Source of the DNA: Acidobacteriota bacterium
Lineage (GTDB): Bacteria; Acidobacteriota; Terriglobia; Terriglobales; Acidobacteriaceae
Length of the DNA: 10,176 bases
Assembly (NCBI GenBank): GCA_003224785.1
Contig: QHZV01000059.1
Span: 1 to 10,176, forward strand
Direction of reading: 5' to 3'
The position numbers and the translations under genes are program-made. Each line of letters begins with the position of its first letter. The stretch's first letter is position 1. The notes below the pieces were generated by a model. It was not told the origin of the DNA. It did no database searches and saw only the letters and a program-made list of their open reading frames with translations. This document shows positions 1 to 8,307 of this stretch, one piece after another.

Positions 1-190
1 TTTCGTACAGGCGCGGCGGAGGATTGCCGATCATCGGCTCTTTCGAGAGTCCCTTTACGACAAAGCCGCCCAGGCGGTCGAGATGGACTACGTCTTCAAA
101 CTCAACTCCATAGCCGAAGGTGCCGCTGGCGGCAATGACCGGGTTCTTTAGCTGAATCCCCGCAAAACTCACTGTGAGGTCGGTGCTCAT
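1..190 (-). CDS. pyrD: Dihydroorotate dehydrogenase, class 1B catalytic subunit (5' part only)
   Basis: PyrD oxidises dihydroorotate to orotate in de novo pyrimidine synthesis; class 1B enzymes are cytosolic FMN proteins that usually pair with the PyrK electron-transfer subunit. Only the first 63 codons are here, read from an ATG at 190 leftwards out of the window. They show the class 1 opening: MSTDLTVSFAGIQLKNPVIA, then the ASGTFGYG segment that lines the FMN site, then LGGFVVKGLS with the conserved Lys, then EPMIGNPPPRLYE. The NPPPRL signature is typical of class 1 enzymes. The gene is divergent from serS. The catalytic base region and the rest of the barrel lie outside the window, so the 1B versus 1A assignment rests on the N-terminus alone. 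Confidence 0.92.
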   Translation of the reverse strand, partial: MSTDLTVSFAGIQLKNPVIAASGTFGYGVEFEDVVHLDRLGGFVVKGLSKEPMIGNPPPRLYE

Positions 191-355
191 GTGCGCGCGC
201 CAGAAACTCCGGTTTCGTTAATTGCCAGGTTTAAGAGGCGCTGCTAGTTTACACAACGCCTTTCCGCCCCGGGAGACGCTCGCTCCGAGACCAGATCAAG
301 CAAATTACAGAGTCCCTGTGCAGATAGGTCGAGGTTCCGTTACATTATTCTTCTC
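191..355. other. Divergent intergenic region between pyrD and serS
   Basis: This 165-bp gap must carry the promoters of both pyrD (leftwards) and serS (rightwards). The only plus-strand pair worth noting is TTGCCA (222-227) and TAGTTT (245-250) with a 17-bp spacer; the -35 is good (5/6) but the -10 is poor (3/6). No clear Shine-Dalgarno precedes the serS ATG. No RNA structure, repeat or terminator is evident. Confidence 0.4.
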
Positions 356-1641
<1,286 letters not shown>

Positions 1642-1731
1642 AAAGCAACTCCCAAGGGGCAAAAAGCGATCTACACTGATGATGGATATCCGTTAGCAGG
1701 TTTCTAGTTCGCGTCAGACCGCTCCTGTGAT

Positions 1732-1737
1732 TACAAT
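1732..1737 (+). promoter_or_regulatory. Possible -10 element TACAAT
   Basis: TACAAT matches the sigma-70 -10 consensus at 5 of 6 positions. The best partner upstream is TTCGCG (1708-1713, 18-bp spacer), which is weak. If used, transcription would begin near 1744. That would place TTG 1741 outside the message and favour a start downstream of the AGAGGAAG at 1752-1759. Confidence 0.3.
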
Positions 1738-1740
1738 GCT

Positions 1741-2196
1741 TTGTTCTTCTCAGAGGAAGCCAAAATCAAACTGGACAACGCACAGCTGAATACAGTGCCC
1801 GCCCAAGCGCCGTCAGTTCCGGTCAGTTCCGCTTGGCGCAAAATCAAGAGTTTCATTTTTTGGTCGCACGAACGCGGCACCATCGAATATGACGTGATGG
1901 TGACACTCATCCTGCTCTTTGTTTTCCTTTCGCCAATATGGATCAAGTTCAAGGACACACCGGTTCAGCGGAACCCTCACGCTTCAGGAGTTGTCATCTA
2001 CCCCGACGGAGCCGGCGAATTTATCTATCAAGTTGAAGCGCAGGCAGTTCAGCAGGGCAGCGACCCAATCATCCGTGCCAGTTTGCTGAAGATTATCGAG
2101 CCCATCTCGGGCAGCGTCAGCATCTCACACTACGAGACCGTCACCGATAAAAAGGGCACGATCATCGCGTACAAAGTTTGGGTTCAGAGGGAATAA
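1741..2196 (+). CDS. Hypothetical single-pass membrane protein
   Basis: No function can be assigned. The up to 151-residue product has a short polar, Pro/Ser-rich N-terminus, then a basic stretch with FIFWSHERGTIEYD. One strong membrane segment follows (about residues 52-70, VMVTLILLFVFLSPIW), and then a C-terminal domain of about 80 residues rich in beta-type sequence (GVVIYPDGAGEFIYQVEAQA to IAYKVWVQRE). With a basic N-side the C-terminal domain is probably periplasmic. Proteins with this ERGxxxYDVMV plus TM layout sit next to LolA-like genes in Acidobacteriota, from memory. The gene precedes the LolA-like gene by 42 bp and is probably cotranscribed with it. The start is doubtful: there is no in-frame ATG, TTG 1741 is the first option, and an AGAGGAAG at 1752-1759 suggests a start further in (CTG 1771 or GTG 1795). 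Confidence 0.65.
   Translation: MFFSEEAKIKLDNAQLNTVPAQAPSVPVSSAWRKIKSFIFWSHERGTIEYDVMVTLILLFVFLSPIWIKFKDTPVQRNPHASGVVIYPDGAGEFIYQVEAQAVQQGSDPIIRASLLKIIEPISGSVSISHYETVTDKKGTIIAYKVWVQRE
1812..1831 (+). repeat. Perfect 10-bp tandem duplication
   Basis: GTCAGTTCCG occurs twice in direct succession in the N-terminal coding part of the small membrane-protein gene. The unit length is not a multiple of three, so gain or loss of one unit would shift the frame. The two copies are therefore read in different frames (SVP then VSS). Confidence 0.75.
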
Positions 2197-2225
2197 GCGT
2201 TCGCCGTCTGAACATTTCCAACCAC

Positions 2226-2231
2226 AAGGAG
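2226..2231 (+). promoter_or_regulatory. Shine-Dalgarno AAGGAG deciding the GTG start
   Basis: A perfect AAGGAG lies 7 nt upstream of GTG 2239. This supports the GTG over the in-frame ATG at 2254, which would shorten the signal peptide and lose its only N-terminal Arg. Confidence 0.8.
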
Positions 2232-2238
2232 ACAGGCC

Positions 2239-2919
2239 GTGAGAGTCGCGTACATGCTGTCATGTCTCGCACTAGCCGCATCCATAGCGCTCGCGAGTCC
2301 AGCCGGCGAACTCGAAACCGTGCTCAAGCAGATGGATGAGGCCGCGGCGAAGTTTCGAACTACAGAAGCAAACTTCACATGGACGCAATACAACAAGGTC
2401 ATTGACGACGTTACCGAAACTCAGGAAGGAAAGATCTACTTTCGGCGGGCCGGCAGTGAAACCCAGATGGCGGCTGAAATCATGCAGCCCGGCGCCAAAG
2501 TAGTGATTTTTTCCGACGGAAAGATCCAGGTTTATCAGCCTCGGCTTGATCAGGTAGATATCTACGATGCGGGAGCCCACCGTGATGAGTTCGAGAGCTT
2601 TTTAGTCCTGGGCTTCGGGGGTCGCGGGCAGGATATGGTGAAGTCTTTTGATGTCACTTACGCTGGCACAGAAAAAGTTGACGGCATTGACGCGGCCAAA
2701 CTCGACCTGACTCCCAAGTCCGAAAAAATCCGGCAGCATTTCGCCCACATTCTTTTGTGGATCGATCCGCAAAGAGGCTTATCGGTAAAGCAGCAGTTGT
2801 TCGAGACCAGCGGCGACTATCGGATAGCCAAATATTCCGGCATCCAGGTCAACCAGAAGATTCCCGAGGATAAGTTCAAACTCAAGACCTCGGGCAAGAC
2901 GAAGACTCTAACTCATTGA
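2239..2919 (+). CDS. LolA-like outer-membrane lipoprotein carrier / sorting protein
   Basis: This is a 226-residue exported protein of the LolA/LolB-like fold, which binds lipid or lipoprotein acyl chains in a beta half-barrel in the periplasm. A Sec signal peptide is visible: Arg2, a hydrophobic run at about 5-18, and an ALA-type cleavage site near residue 19. The mature part begins with a helix (ELETVLKQMDEAAAKFRT). The family's beta-strand pattern follows: ANFTWTQYNKVI, EGKIYFRRAGSETQMAAEI, KVVIFSDGKIQVYQPRLDQV, a central FLVLGFGGRG segment, KLDLTPKSEKIR, HILLWIDPQRGLSVKQQLFE, DYRIAKYSGIQVNQKIPEDK and FKL. The length is close to canonical LolA. It may serve general lipoprotein trafficking or be one of several LolA-like paralogues. 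It follows the one-TM hypothetical gene by 42 bp, suggesting a two-gene unit. Confidence 0.85.
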   Translation: MRVAYMLSCLALAASIALASPAGELETVLKQMDEAAAKFRTTEANFTWTQYNKVIDDVTETQEGKIYFRRAGSETQMAAEIMQPGAKVVIFSDGKIQVYQPRLDQVDIYDAGAHRDEFESFLVLGFGGRGQDMVKSFDVTYAGTEKVDGIDAAKLDLTPKSEKIRQHFAHILLWIDPQRGLSVKQQLFETSGDYRIAKYSGIQVNQKIPEDKFKLKTSGKTKTLTH

Positions 2920-2960
2920 AACTTAAGCCGCTTTCCTCGCGGAAACGCAAAACTTTTCAG

Positions 2961-2989
2961 CTGCAAAAGCAATTCGTGAGCGTTATACT
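2961..2989 (+). promoter_or_regulatory. Candidate promoter for the 72-aa gene
   Basis: TATACT (2984-2989, 5/6 to consensus) lies 17 bp downstream of CTGCAA (2961-2966, 3/6). Transcription would start near 2996, giving a leader of about 55 nt with AT-rich sequence before the GGAG at 3043-3046. The rest of this 131-bp gap shows two weak inverted repeats (2928-2942 and 2953-2969), neither followed by a T-tract. Confidence 0.35.
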
Positions 2990-3050
2990 CAAAAACGCCA
3001 TCCTAAAAGTTGAGTCGAAATAATAGATTAACTATCGAGTTCGGAGCCAC

Positions 3051-3269
3051 ATGGCTAAGGTTTTCACTATCCCAGTCCCTCCCGATGTCAGTCGCAAGAA
3101 GACCCGCGAGCGTACGTCCGACCCTCGTTACGTTGACGGACAACGGCACCTGGTCGAGGCAATGAAATACCTCGCGCAGACCGATCCAATTACCAATCGG
3201 CGTGCGATTGCGTTTCTGTCGGAGCATGTACGGACGCGGTTCCGAATGACCGATTCACCTTTAAAGTAA
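3051..3269 (+). CDS. Small hypothetical protein, 72 aa
   Basis: I do not recognise a family with a known role. ATG 3051 is preceded by GGAG (3043-3046) at short spacing. The product is soluble and strongly basic, with no membrane segment or signal peptide. It opens with MAKVFTIPVPPDVSRKKTRE, continues with a DPRYVDGQRHLVEAMKYLAQ helix, and ends with NRRAIAFLSEHVRTRF. The second half looks helical and amphipathic, so it could bind nucleic acid or a protein partner; that is inference only. The ordered, protein-like composition, the RBS and the promoter upstream support a real gene. Its last 9 bp overlap the 3' end of the opposing glycosyltransferase gene. Confidence 0.62.
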   Translation: MAKVFTIPVPPDVSRKKTRERTSDPRYVDGQRHLVEAMKYLAQTDPITNRRAIAFLSEHVRTRFRMTDSPLK

Positions 3270-4730
3270 GTTCTCTCGGCGGACGAACGCGGCCGCGGCA
3301 AGCACAATCACGACGGGGTACATCTCCAGCGTGTATCGCGGCTCGGGATTCTCCAGAGTTCCAAGAAAAGCGGAACGCAGAATCACGAACAGGAACAGCA
3401 TGGCGATTATCGCGGCCGCACGAAATTTCAACCCGCCAACCATTGCGCAAAGTACGTAGGCCAGATTCAGCGCGCCGAATCCGATTGCCACCGCCGACCA
3501 CTTTGGCTCGTCGTTGAATTCCCACCATCGGCTGTCGCATGGCAAAGTTTCGGTTCGCGGACGCAGCCACATATCAAGGATTCTCAGGATCGGTAGCCCC
3601 AGATAGTAACCTATGGGATGTGCCTGAACTCGCTCTGCCGAGATTGCTTCGAATCTGGCGTCGAGAGGTGGCGAAATGTGCAGGAGATCGTTGTAGTCTG
3701 CGATCAGTTGTTCTGTTTCCTGCCTTTGTTGCGGAGCGTCAAAAGCTCGCCGAGGCAAGGTAGCGGCGTCAATCTTGCTGCCCGGTACCGCCCAATAAAT
3801 TTCTTCCACTGAGACGTAGTCAGCGATCCACGACTTCGTCCAATGATTGAAGCCCATCGGAACGAACTCGTTTTCCTCGTTGGCATAGCGCGGAGCCAGC
3901 GGCTGAAAACGTTGGAACACGCACCAATTGCGAACCGCCCAGGGGACGAGCGGTAGCACCGCAATCGCCACTAAGAGAAAGCCGGCTTGGATCTGGCGGA
4001 ACCTATTTGGTGCGTGCCACCGCCGAAAAACCCTGATCCCCACGAACGCTCCAATCGCCATCATCAGCAATGCTCCATCCGGACGCAGCAGCATGGCCGC
4101 TCCACAGGCTGCTCCACATCCGGCCCAAAATCGGTTGCGTCCGTTCTGGAAGGCTGTGGTAGCGAGATCTAGCGCCAAGGCTGTGAAAAAGACTTCGAGG
4201 GTTTCCGTCAAGGCTGCTGCAGAATAATCGGCGAGAAACGGACACAGAGCTGCGAGCACGAAGGCAAGCTTTGCAGAGCGCAGGCCGAATAGCCGGCGGG
4301 CAATATCAGCGCAGAGAAAACAGGTTCCGAGGTCTGCAAACACCTGAACACTCAGCGCTGCCCGGTAATGGTCCGTCCCGAATATCGCGAAAATGAATGC
4401 GAGGAAAGCGGGATATCCCGGCAGTCGAATGTAAGTTGGCGAAATTCCATCGGTCCCGCTCAAGCCGTAGATGCCGTGCTCCAGCCAATTTTTTGCAATG
4501 TCACCGTAGATAAAGGAATCGGTAACAACTCCGGGGAAGCGCAGAACAAAGAATAACCGCAGGCCGAGCGCGGCAAGAGAGACGATGACAAAGAAACGCA
4601 GGTTCCTGCGAACCAGTTCCCGCACACTGGGACTATACCGCGTTTGCCCAAGACTGGTCTCGTGTGCACCCGCTAATTGATTCTCCCCTGTGCTACCGCT
4701 AGGATGGGATTGGTCTTCGTGGAATGGCAC
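3261..4730 (-). CDS. GT-C type membrane glycosyltransferase (PMT/ArnT-like)
   Basis: A polytopic protein of up to 489 residues with roughly nine or ten hydrophobic segments, resembling the dolichyl/undecaprenyl-phosphate-sugar dependent transferases (GT39/GT83, PMT_2 type). These enzymes move a sugar from a lipid carrier to an acceptor outside the inner membrane. After TM1 (about 44-64) comes the first loop with acidic residues (TDSFIYGDIAKNWLEHGIYG, Asp71/Asp77). Next is RLPGYPAFLAFIFAIFG (about 102-118), then LTETLEVFFTALALDLA, LLRPDGALLMM and PWAVRNW. The C-terminal NPEPRYTLEMYPVVIVLAAA is typical of the family. The longest reading starts at GTG 4730, overlapping the divergent gene by 7 bp. 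A start nearer the membrane segment, such as GTG at 4625, would avoid the overlap but has no obvious Shine-Dalgarno. Donor and acceptor cannot be told from sequence. Confidence 0.8.
   Translation of the reverse strand: MPFHEDQSHPSGSTGENQLAGAHETSLGQTRYSPSVRELVRRNLRFFVIVSLAALGLRLFFVLRFPGVVTDSFIYGDIAKNWLEHGIYGLSGTDGISPTYIRLPGYPAFLAFIFAIFGTDHYRAALSVQVFADLGTCFLCADIARRLFGLRSAKLAFVLAALCPFLADYSAAALTETLEVFFTALALDLATTAFQNGRNRFWAGCGAACGAAMLLRPDGALLMMAIGAFVGIRVFRRWHAPNRFRQIQAGFLLVAIAVLPLVPWAVRNWCVFQRFQPLAPRYANEENEFVPMGFNHWTKSWIADYVSVEEIYWAVPGSKIDAATLPRRAFDAPQQRQETEQLIADYNDLLHISPPLDARFEAISAERVQAHPIGYYLGLPILRILDMWLRPRTETLPCDSRWWEFNDEPKWSAVAIGFGALNLAYVLCAMVGGLKFRAAAIIAMLFLFVILRSAFLGTLENPEPRYTLEMYPVVIVLAAAAFVRRENLL
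4677..4705 (+). promoter_or_regulatory. Candidate promoter for the trifunctional glycan enzyme
   Basis: TTGATT (4677-4682, 4/6) and TAGGAT (4700-4705, 4/6) are separated by 17 bp, giving a start near 4712 and a very short leader before ATG 4724. The element lies inside the longest reading of the divergent gene, which mildly supports a shorter version of that gene. Confidence 0.3.
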
Positions 4731-7700
4731 AACCTGTCTTTTATGATCCTCGGCGGGCCCGCTGGAAACGGCTCAGGACCCTTTTCGATATTGCCGGCAT
4801 TGTCGTCGGTACGGTGGTCATCGTATTCATCTACGCGGCTTTACGTAGCGAACCGCTGCAAAAGCCGTTCCTCGAATTCCAAAAACATCCATATCACGCG
4901 TTGAAGGAAACCGAGAAGGAGAAGGCGGCTGAAAAACGCAAGCAGATTGCGAGGCGTACCCACCGGCGCACCACTCTGTCTCCTTCGCAGGTGCAACTGA
5001 ATACGGACGAAGGTATCCGCGCCGCGTTTTACGATCCTTCCGATGCCGCCGGGTTCTCCTCGCTTCGCGAGTACGCGCGGCAAATCGATCTGCTTTATCC
5101 CGAATGGCTGCATGTGCTCTCGAATGATGGCCGCCTGAAGGGAATTGATGAGCAGATTTTGCCTCCACGCCCCTTCGATGTGATCCAGAACGGAAGCGTC
5201 CACTCCGTTGATGACAAGGTCATGCCGTTCCTGAAGTCAGAGGACACAGGAATGGAAGTCTTCCCGATGGTCAACAATTTCGACGGAGCCAACTGGATTG
5301 ATATTTCTGGCTTCCTGAACGATGCCGATGTCCGCGCCCAGTTTCGCCAGGATATTGATAAGTTTCTGGCGAGCGATCACTATCACGGGTTGATGGTGGA
5401 TTTTGAAGATTTGAATTTGAAGAAAGCGAAATCTGGTTTCGTGAGTCTCTTGACCGAGTTGTCACAAGACCTGCACAGCAAGGGTCTGAAGCTTTACGTC
5501 AGTGTTCCCGCTGCAAATCCAGAATTCCCTTATAGCGATAGCGCCGGTGTTGCGGATGCCCTGGTTCTGATGAACTACGACGAGCACTACAGCGGCACTG
5601 GAGGCACCGCCGGGCCTATCGCATCGCAGGACTGGTTCACGAATAACTTGGATGACGCCAGGAAAGTTATCCCGCTCGACAAACTAATTTGCGCCATCGC
5701 GAACTATGGGTACGACTGGGAGCGACGTCCTAAGAAGGGGCGCACCCCGGCCACAGATTTCGGCAAACCCGCATCGGTGCAAGATGCATGGCTGGCGGCG
5801 CGTGACTCTGAAGAATATGTTGATTTCGACGGCGACAGCCTCAATCCGCACATCAATTATCTCGACGAAAAGAATTTGCGCCATGATATCTGGTTCACCG
5901 ATGCCGTAACCGCGCTCAATCAGATGCGCGCCGCACGCCAGCTTGGAATTCGCACGTTCGCGTTGTGGCGTCTTGGCTCTGAAGACCGCTCCCTCTGGAA
6001 GATTTGGGATTTCCCTTCAGAAACGGCTGCGCCTTCCAAGCTGAGCGATGTCCCGCCCGGCCAGGATGTTGACATGGAGGGCGATGGCGAAATTCTGAAC
6101 CTGGAAGCAACTCCTACCAACGGCTCGCGGTCGATCACCCTGGACCATACCGGACTCATCACGGACGAGGTCATGGATTCTTTGCCCGAACCATATCGCG
6201 TGGGACGCTATGGTGCGAGTCCAAATCAGGTTGCGATCACATTCGATGATGGCCCCGATCCGCAATGGACGCCGAAGATTCTCGACATCTTGAAAAGAGA
6301 ACACGCTACTGCCACGTTTTTTCTGATCGGCAGCCAAGCTGACAAATTCTCCTCGATTACTTCGCGTCTCTTCGAGGAAGGCAATGAGATTGGCAACCAT
6401 ACCTTCTTTCATCCTGATATCAGCGCGACTCCAGATGCGATCGTGCGCCTGGAGCTGAACGTCACCGAGCGGCTGTTCGCCAGCCGTTTGAGAATTCGTA
6501 CAGTTCTGTTCCGGCCTCCCTATTCGATTGATGCCGAGCCGGACACCGAAGACGAAGTGCGCCCGCTGGAAATTTCCGAGAGCATGGGGTACTTAACCAT
6601 CGGCGACAAGATTGATCCCAACGACTGGCGCGAAAATCCGCACCGCACGGCGGAACAGATCGCTCAGTCCGTCTTGGACAATCTGCCGCCGTGTTCTCCG
6701 GCCAAGCGGCTGACTTGCGGCAACATCATTCTTCTGCATGATGGCGGCGGCGATCGTCGCGAAACCGTGCGCGCGCTGCCCATGATCATTGAAGGCATTC
6801 GGGCGAAAGGTTTGCAGATTGTCAGCGTTGCCGACCTGCTTCATCAGAAGCGTGCCGACATAATGCAGCCGATTCCCACCAGCGAACTCTGGTCTGCATG
6901 GCTCACCCTGTTAGGTTTCTGGATGTACAGTGCGGTGCAGAAATTCATCGTGCTGGTCTTCTTTCTTGGCGACCTGCTGATGACTGGCCGGCTCTTGTTT
7001 GTCGGTGCCCTGGCAATTTACGACCGGCTTTCCTCGAAACGCGGTTACGAGTCCAAGGGATTTAATCCAGCCGTCGCCATTCTGATTCCGGCATACAACG
7101 AAGAAAAAGTCATCGAGCGAACCATTCGCGCCGCATTGCGATCTACCTATCGCACCTTGCGGGTGATTGTGATTGACGATGGATCCAGCGACAGAACCTT
7201 GGAAGTTGCGCGGACTTGCTTTCCGCGTGAAGAAGCCACCGGACGACTGCTGGTCCTGGCAAAGCCAAATTCCGGAAAAGCCGAGGCGCTTAATTTCGGA
7301 TTACAACATTTGAGGAGAGATGAGGAAATTTTCGTCGGAATTGACGCCGATACGGTAATTGCAAAAGATGCAGTCGCATTGCTCGTGCCGCAATTCCTAG
7401 ATTCAAAAGTAGGCGCGGTTGCGGGCAATGCCAAAGTCGGCAATCGCGTAAATCTCTGGACACGCTGGCAGGCTCTCGAATACATAACGAGTCAAAACTT
7501 CGAGCGGCGGGCGCTGAACACGATGGGTGCGGTCAGCGTCGTACCCGGCGCGATCGGGGCTTGGCGCATTTCGGCCGTCGGCGAAGCGGGAGCGTTCCAC
7601 ACCGACACGGTTGCTGAAGATGCAGACCTGACGATGGCGTTGCTCCGTCGCGGATATCGCGTGAAATACGAAGACCGCGCGCTTGCCTATACCGAAGCCC

Positions 7701-8230
7701 CAGTCAACGCGAGCGGCTTGATGCGGCAGCGGTTCCGCTGGTCTTTTGGAATTTTGCAGGCGGTTTATAAGCATCGCGAAACCTTTGCAAGAAAAGGCGC
7801 GTTGGGATGGGTCGCGTTGCCCAACATCGTTGTCTTTCAGATTCTGCTGCCGCTGGTCTCGCCGTTTATAGACGTCATGTTTGTGGTTGGCACTTCATGG
7901 TATTTCCTGCAAAAGCATTTCCACCCAGAATCCGCGCCAGCTGCCGATTTTCAGCGACTTGTCATATTCTTTCTGACATTCCTGGTTATAGATTTCATCA
8001 CCTCGGCAATCGCATTTATGCTCGAACGGAGCAGTCCTGATACGCGCGAAGATTCATGGCTTTTGAGTCAGGTCTGGCTGCAGAGGTTTGCGTATCGCCA
8101 ATTGTTTTCATGGGTGCTGTTCAAGACTGTAAAGCGTGCCGCCGAAGGCGAACCCTTCGCATGGGACAAACTGGAGCGCACCGCGGCGGTCACTTATCGC
8201 GAATCCGACGATTCGGTGCCTGTGCACTAA
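4724..8230 (+). CDS. Trifunctional GH18 hydrolase / CE4 polysaccharide deacetylase / GT2 glycosyltransferase
   Basis: One 1168-residue chain with three enzyme domains. After a basic N-terminus (FYDPRRARWKRLR) and a TM anchor (about 21-40) comes a charged linker. A YaaH-like GH18 domain follows (about 98-430): GLMVDFEDL with Asp226 and acid/base Glu228, MNYDEHY (283-289), and LWRLGSED around Trp415. The CE4/NodB domain (about 490-705) has TFDDGPDP with Asp508/Asp509, HTFFH (His559, His563), RPPY (597-600), DPNDW (631-635) and LLHD (His672, Asp673), so the metal triad and catalytic residues are complete. Hydrophobic segments (about 723-768) lead to a GT2 domain (about 780-1010): PAYNEE, DDGSSD (Asp818/819), DAD (874-876), ED (965-966) and QRFRW (1002-1006), as in processive chitin/PNAG/cellulose-type synthases. 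About four C-terminal TM segments follow. Inferred topology: GH18 and CE4 outside, GT2 in the cytoplasm, consistent with making, deacetylating and trimming a GlcNAc-type polymer. The start is supported by the conserved-looking PVFYDP opening. Confidence 0.93.
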   Translation: MAQPVFYDPRRARWKRLRTLFDIAGIVVGTVVIVFIYAALRSEPLQKPFLEFQKHPYHALKETEKEKAAEKRKQIARRTHRRTTLSPSQVQLNTDEGIRAAFYDPSDAAGFSSLREYARQIDLLYPEWLHVLSNDGRLKGIDEQILPPRPFDVIQNGSVHSVDDKVMPFLKSEDTGMEVFPMVNNFDGANWIDISGFLNDADVRAQFRQDIDKFLASDHYHGLMVDFEDLNLKKAKSGFVSLLTELSQDLHSKGLKLYVSVPAANPEFPYSDSAGVADALVLMNYDEHYSGTGGTAGPIASQDWFTNNLDDARKVIPLDKLICAIANYGYDWERRPKKGRTPATDFGKPASVQDAWLAARDSEEYVDFDGDSLNPHINYLDEKNLRHDIWFTDAVTALNQMRAARQLGIRTFALWRLGSEDRSLWKIWDFPSETAAPSKLSDVPPGQDVDMEGDGEILNLEATPTNGSRSITLDHTGLITDEVMDSLPEPYRVGRYGASPNQVAITFDDGPDPQWTPKILDILKREHATATFFLIGSQADKFSSITSRLFEEGNEIGNHTFFHPDISATPDAIVRLELNVTERLFASRLRIRTVLFRPPYSIDAEPDTEDEVRPLEISESMGYLTIGDKIDPNDWRENPHRTAEQIAQSVLDNLPPCSPAKRLTCGNIILLHDGGGDRRETVRALPMIIEGIRAKGLQIVSVADLLHQKRADIMQPIPTSELWSAWLTLLGFWMYSAVQKFIVLVFFLGDLLMTGRLLFVGALAIYDRLSSKRGYESKGFNPAVAILIPAYNEEKVIERTIRAALRSTYRTLRVIVIDDGSSDRTLEVARTCFPREEATGRLLVLAKPNSGKAEALNFGLQHLRRDEEIFVGIDADTVIAKDAVALLVPQFLDSKVGAVAGNAKVGNRVNLWTRWQALEYITSQNFERRALNTMGAVSVVPGAIGAWRISAVGEAGAFHTDTVAEDADLTMALLRRGYRVKYEDRALAYTEAPVNASGLMRQRFRWSFGILQAVYKHRETFARKGALGWVALPNIVVFQILLPLVSPFIDVMFVVGTSWYFLQKHFHPESAPAADFQRLVIFFLTFLVIDFITSAIAFMLERSSPDTREDSWLLSQVWLQRFAYRQLFSWVLFKTVKRAAEGEPFAWDKLERTAAVTYRESDDSVPVH

Positions 8231-8307
8231 TGGATTTTGTTCTGCAGCTGCTTCTTCTGCGAACGAGTGGTTGCCGGCAGCCAGGAGCCAGAAGCTAATC
8301 AGCTACC

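Noticed and set aside
2239..2319. MLSC at residues 6-9 of the LolA-like protein as a lipobox.
   Set aside because: The Cys is too close to the N-terminus, before the hydrophobic core ends, and the -3 residue is Met. An ALA-type signal peptidase I site near residue 19 fits better.
2928..2969. Two inverted repeats after the LolA-like gene (CCGC/GCGG and CTTTT/AAAAG) considered as terminators.
   Set aside because: Stems are only 4-5 bp, the second is AT-only apart from one pair, and neither is followed by a run of T.
3539..3964. Several open frames of 60-100 codons on both strands within the GT-C gene.
   Set aside because: They overlap the polytopic membrane protein, whose family motifs are clear, and they have low-complexity Arg/Ser-rich translations typical of shadow frames.
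8230..8298. A 22-codon reading frame starting in the TAATG overlap with the stop of the trifunctional gene and ending 9 nt before tnaA, considered as a TnaC-like leader peptide.
   Set aside because: It has no Trp codon and lacks the Trp/Pro arrangement needed for TnaC-type stalling. It has no convincing Shine-Dalgarno of its own, so chance is the simpler explanation.
8231..8307. The 77-bp gap before tnaA examined for a promoter or riboswitch.
   Set aside because: No convincing -35/-10 pair or conserved aptamer-like structure was found. The AGGAG at 8283-8287 is about 20 nt from the ATG, too far to act as its RBS.
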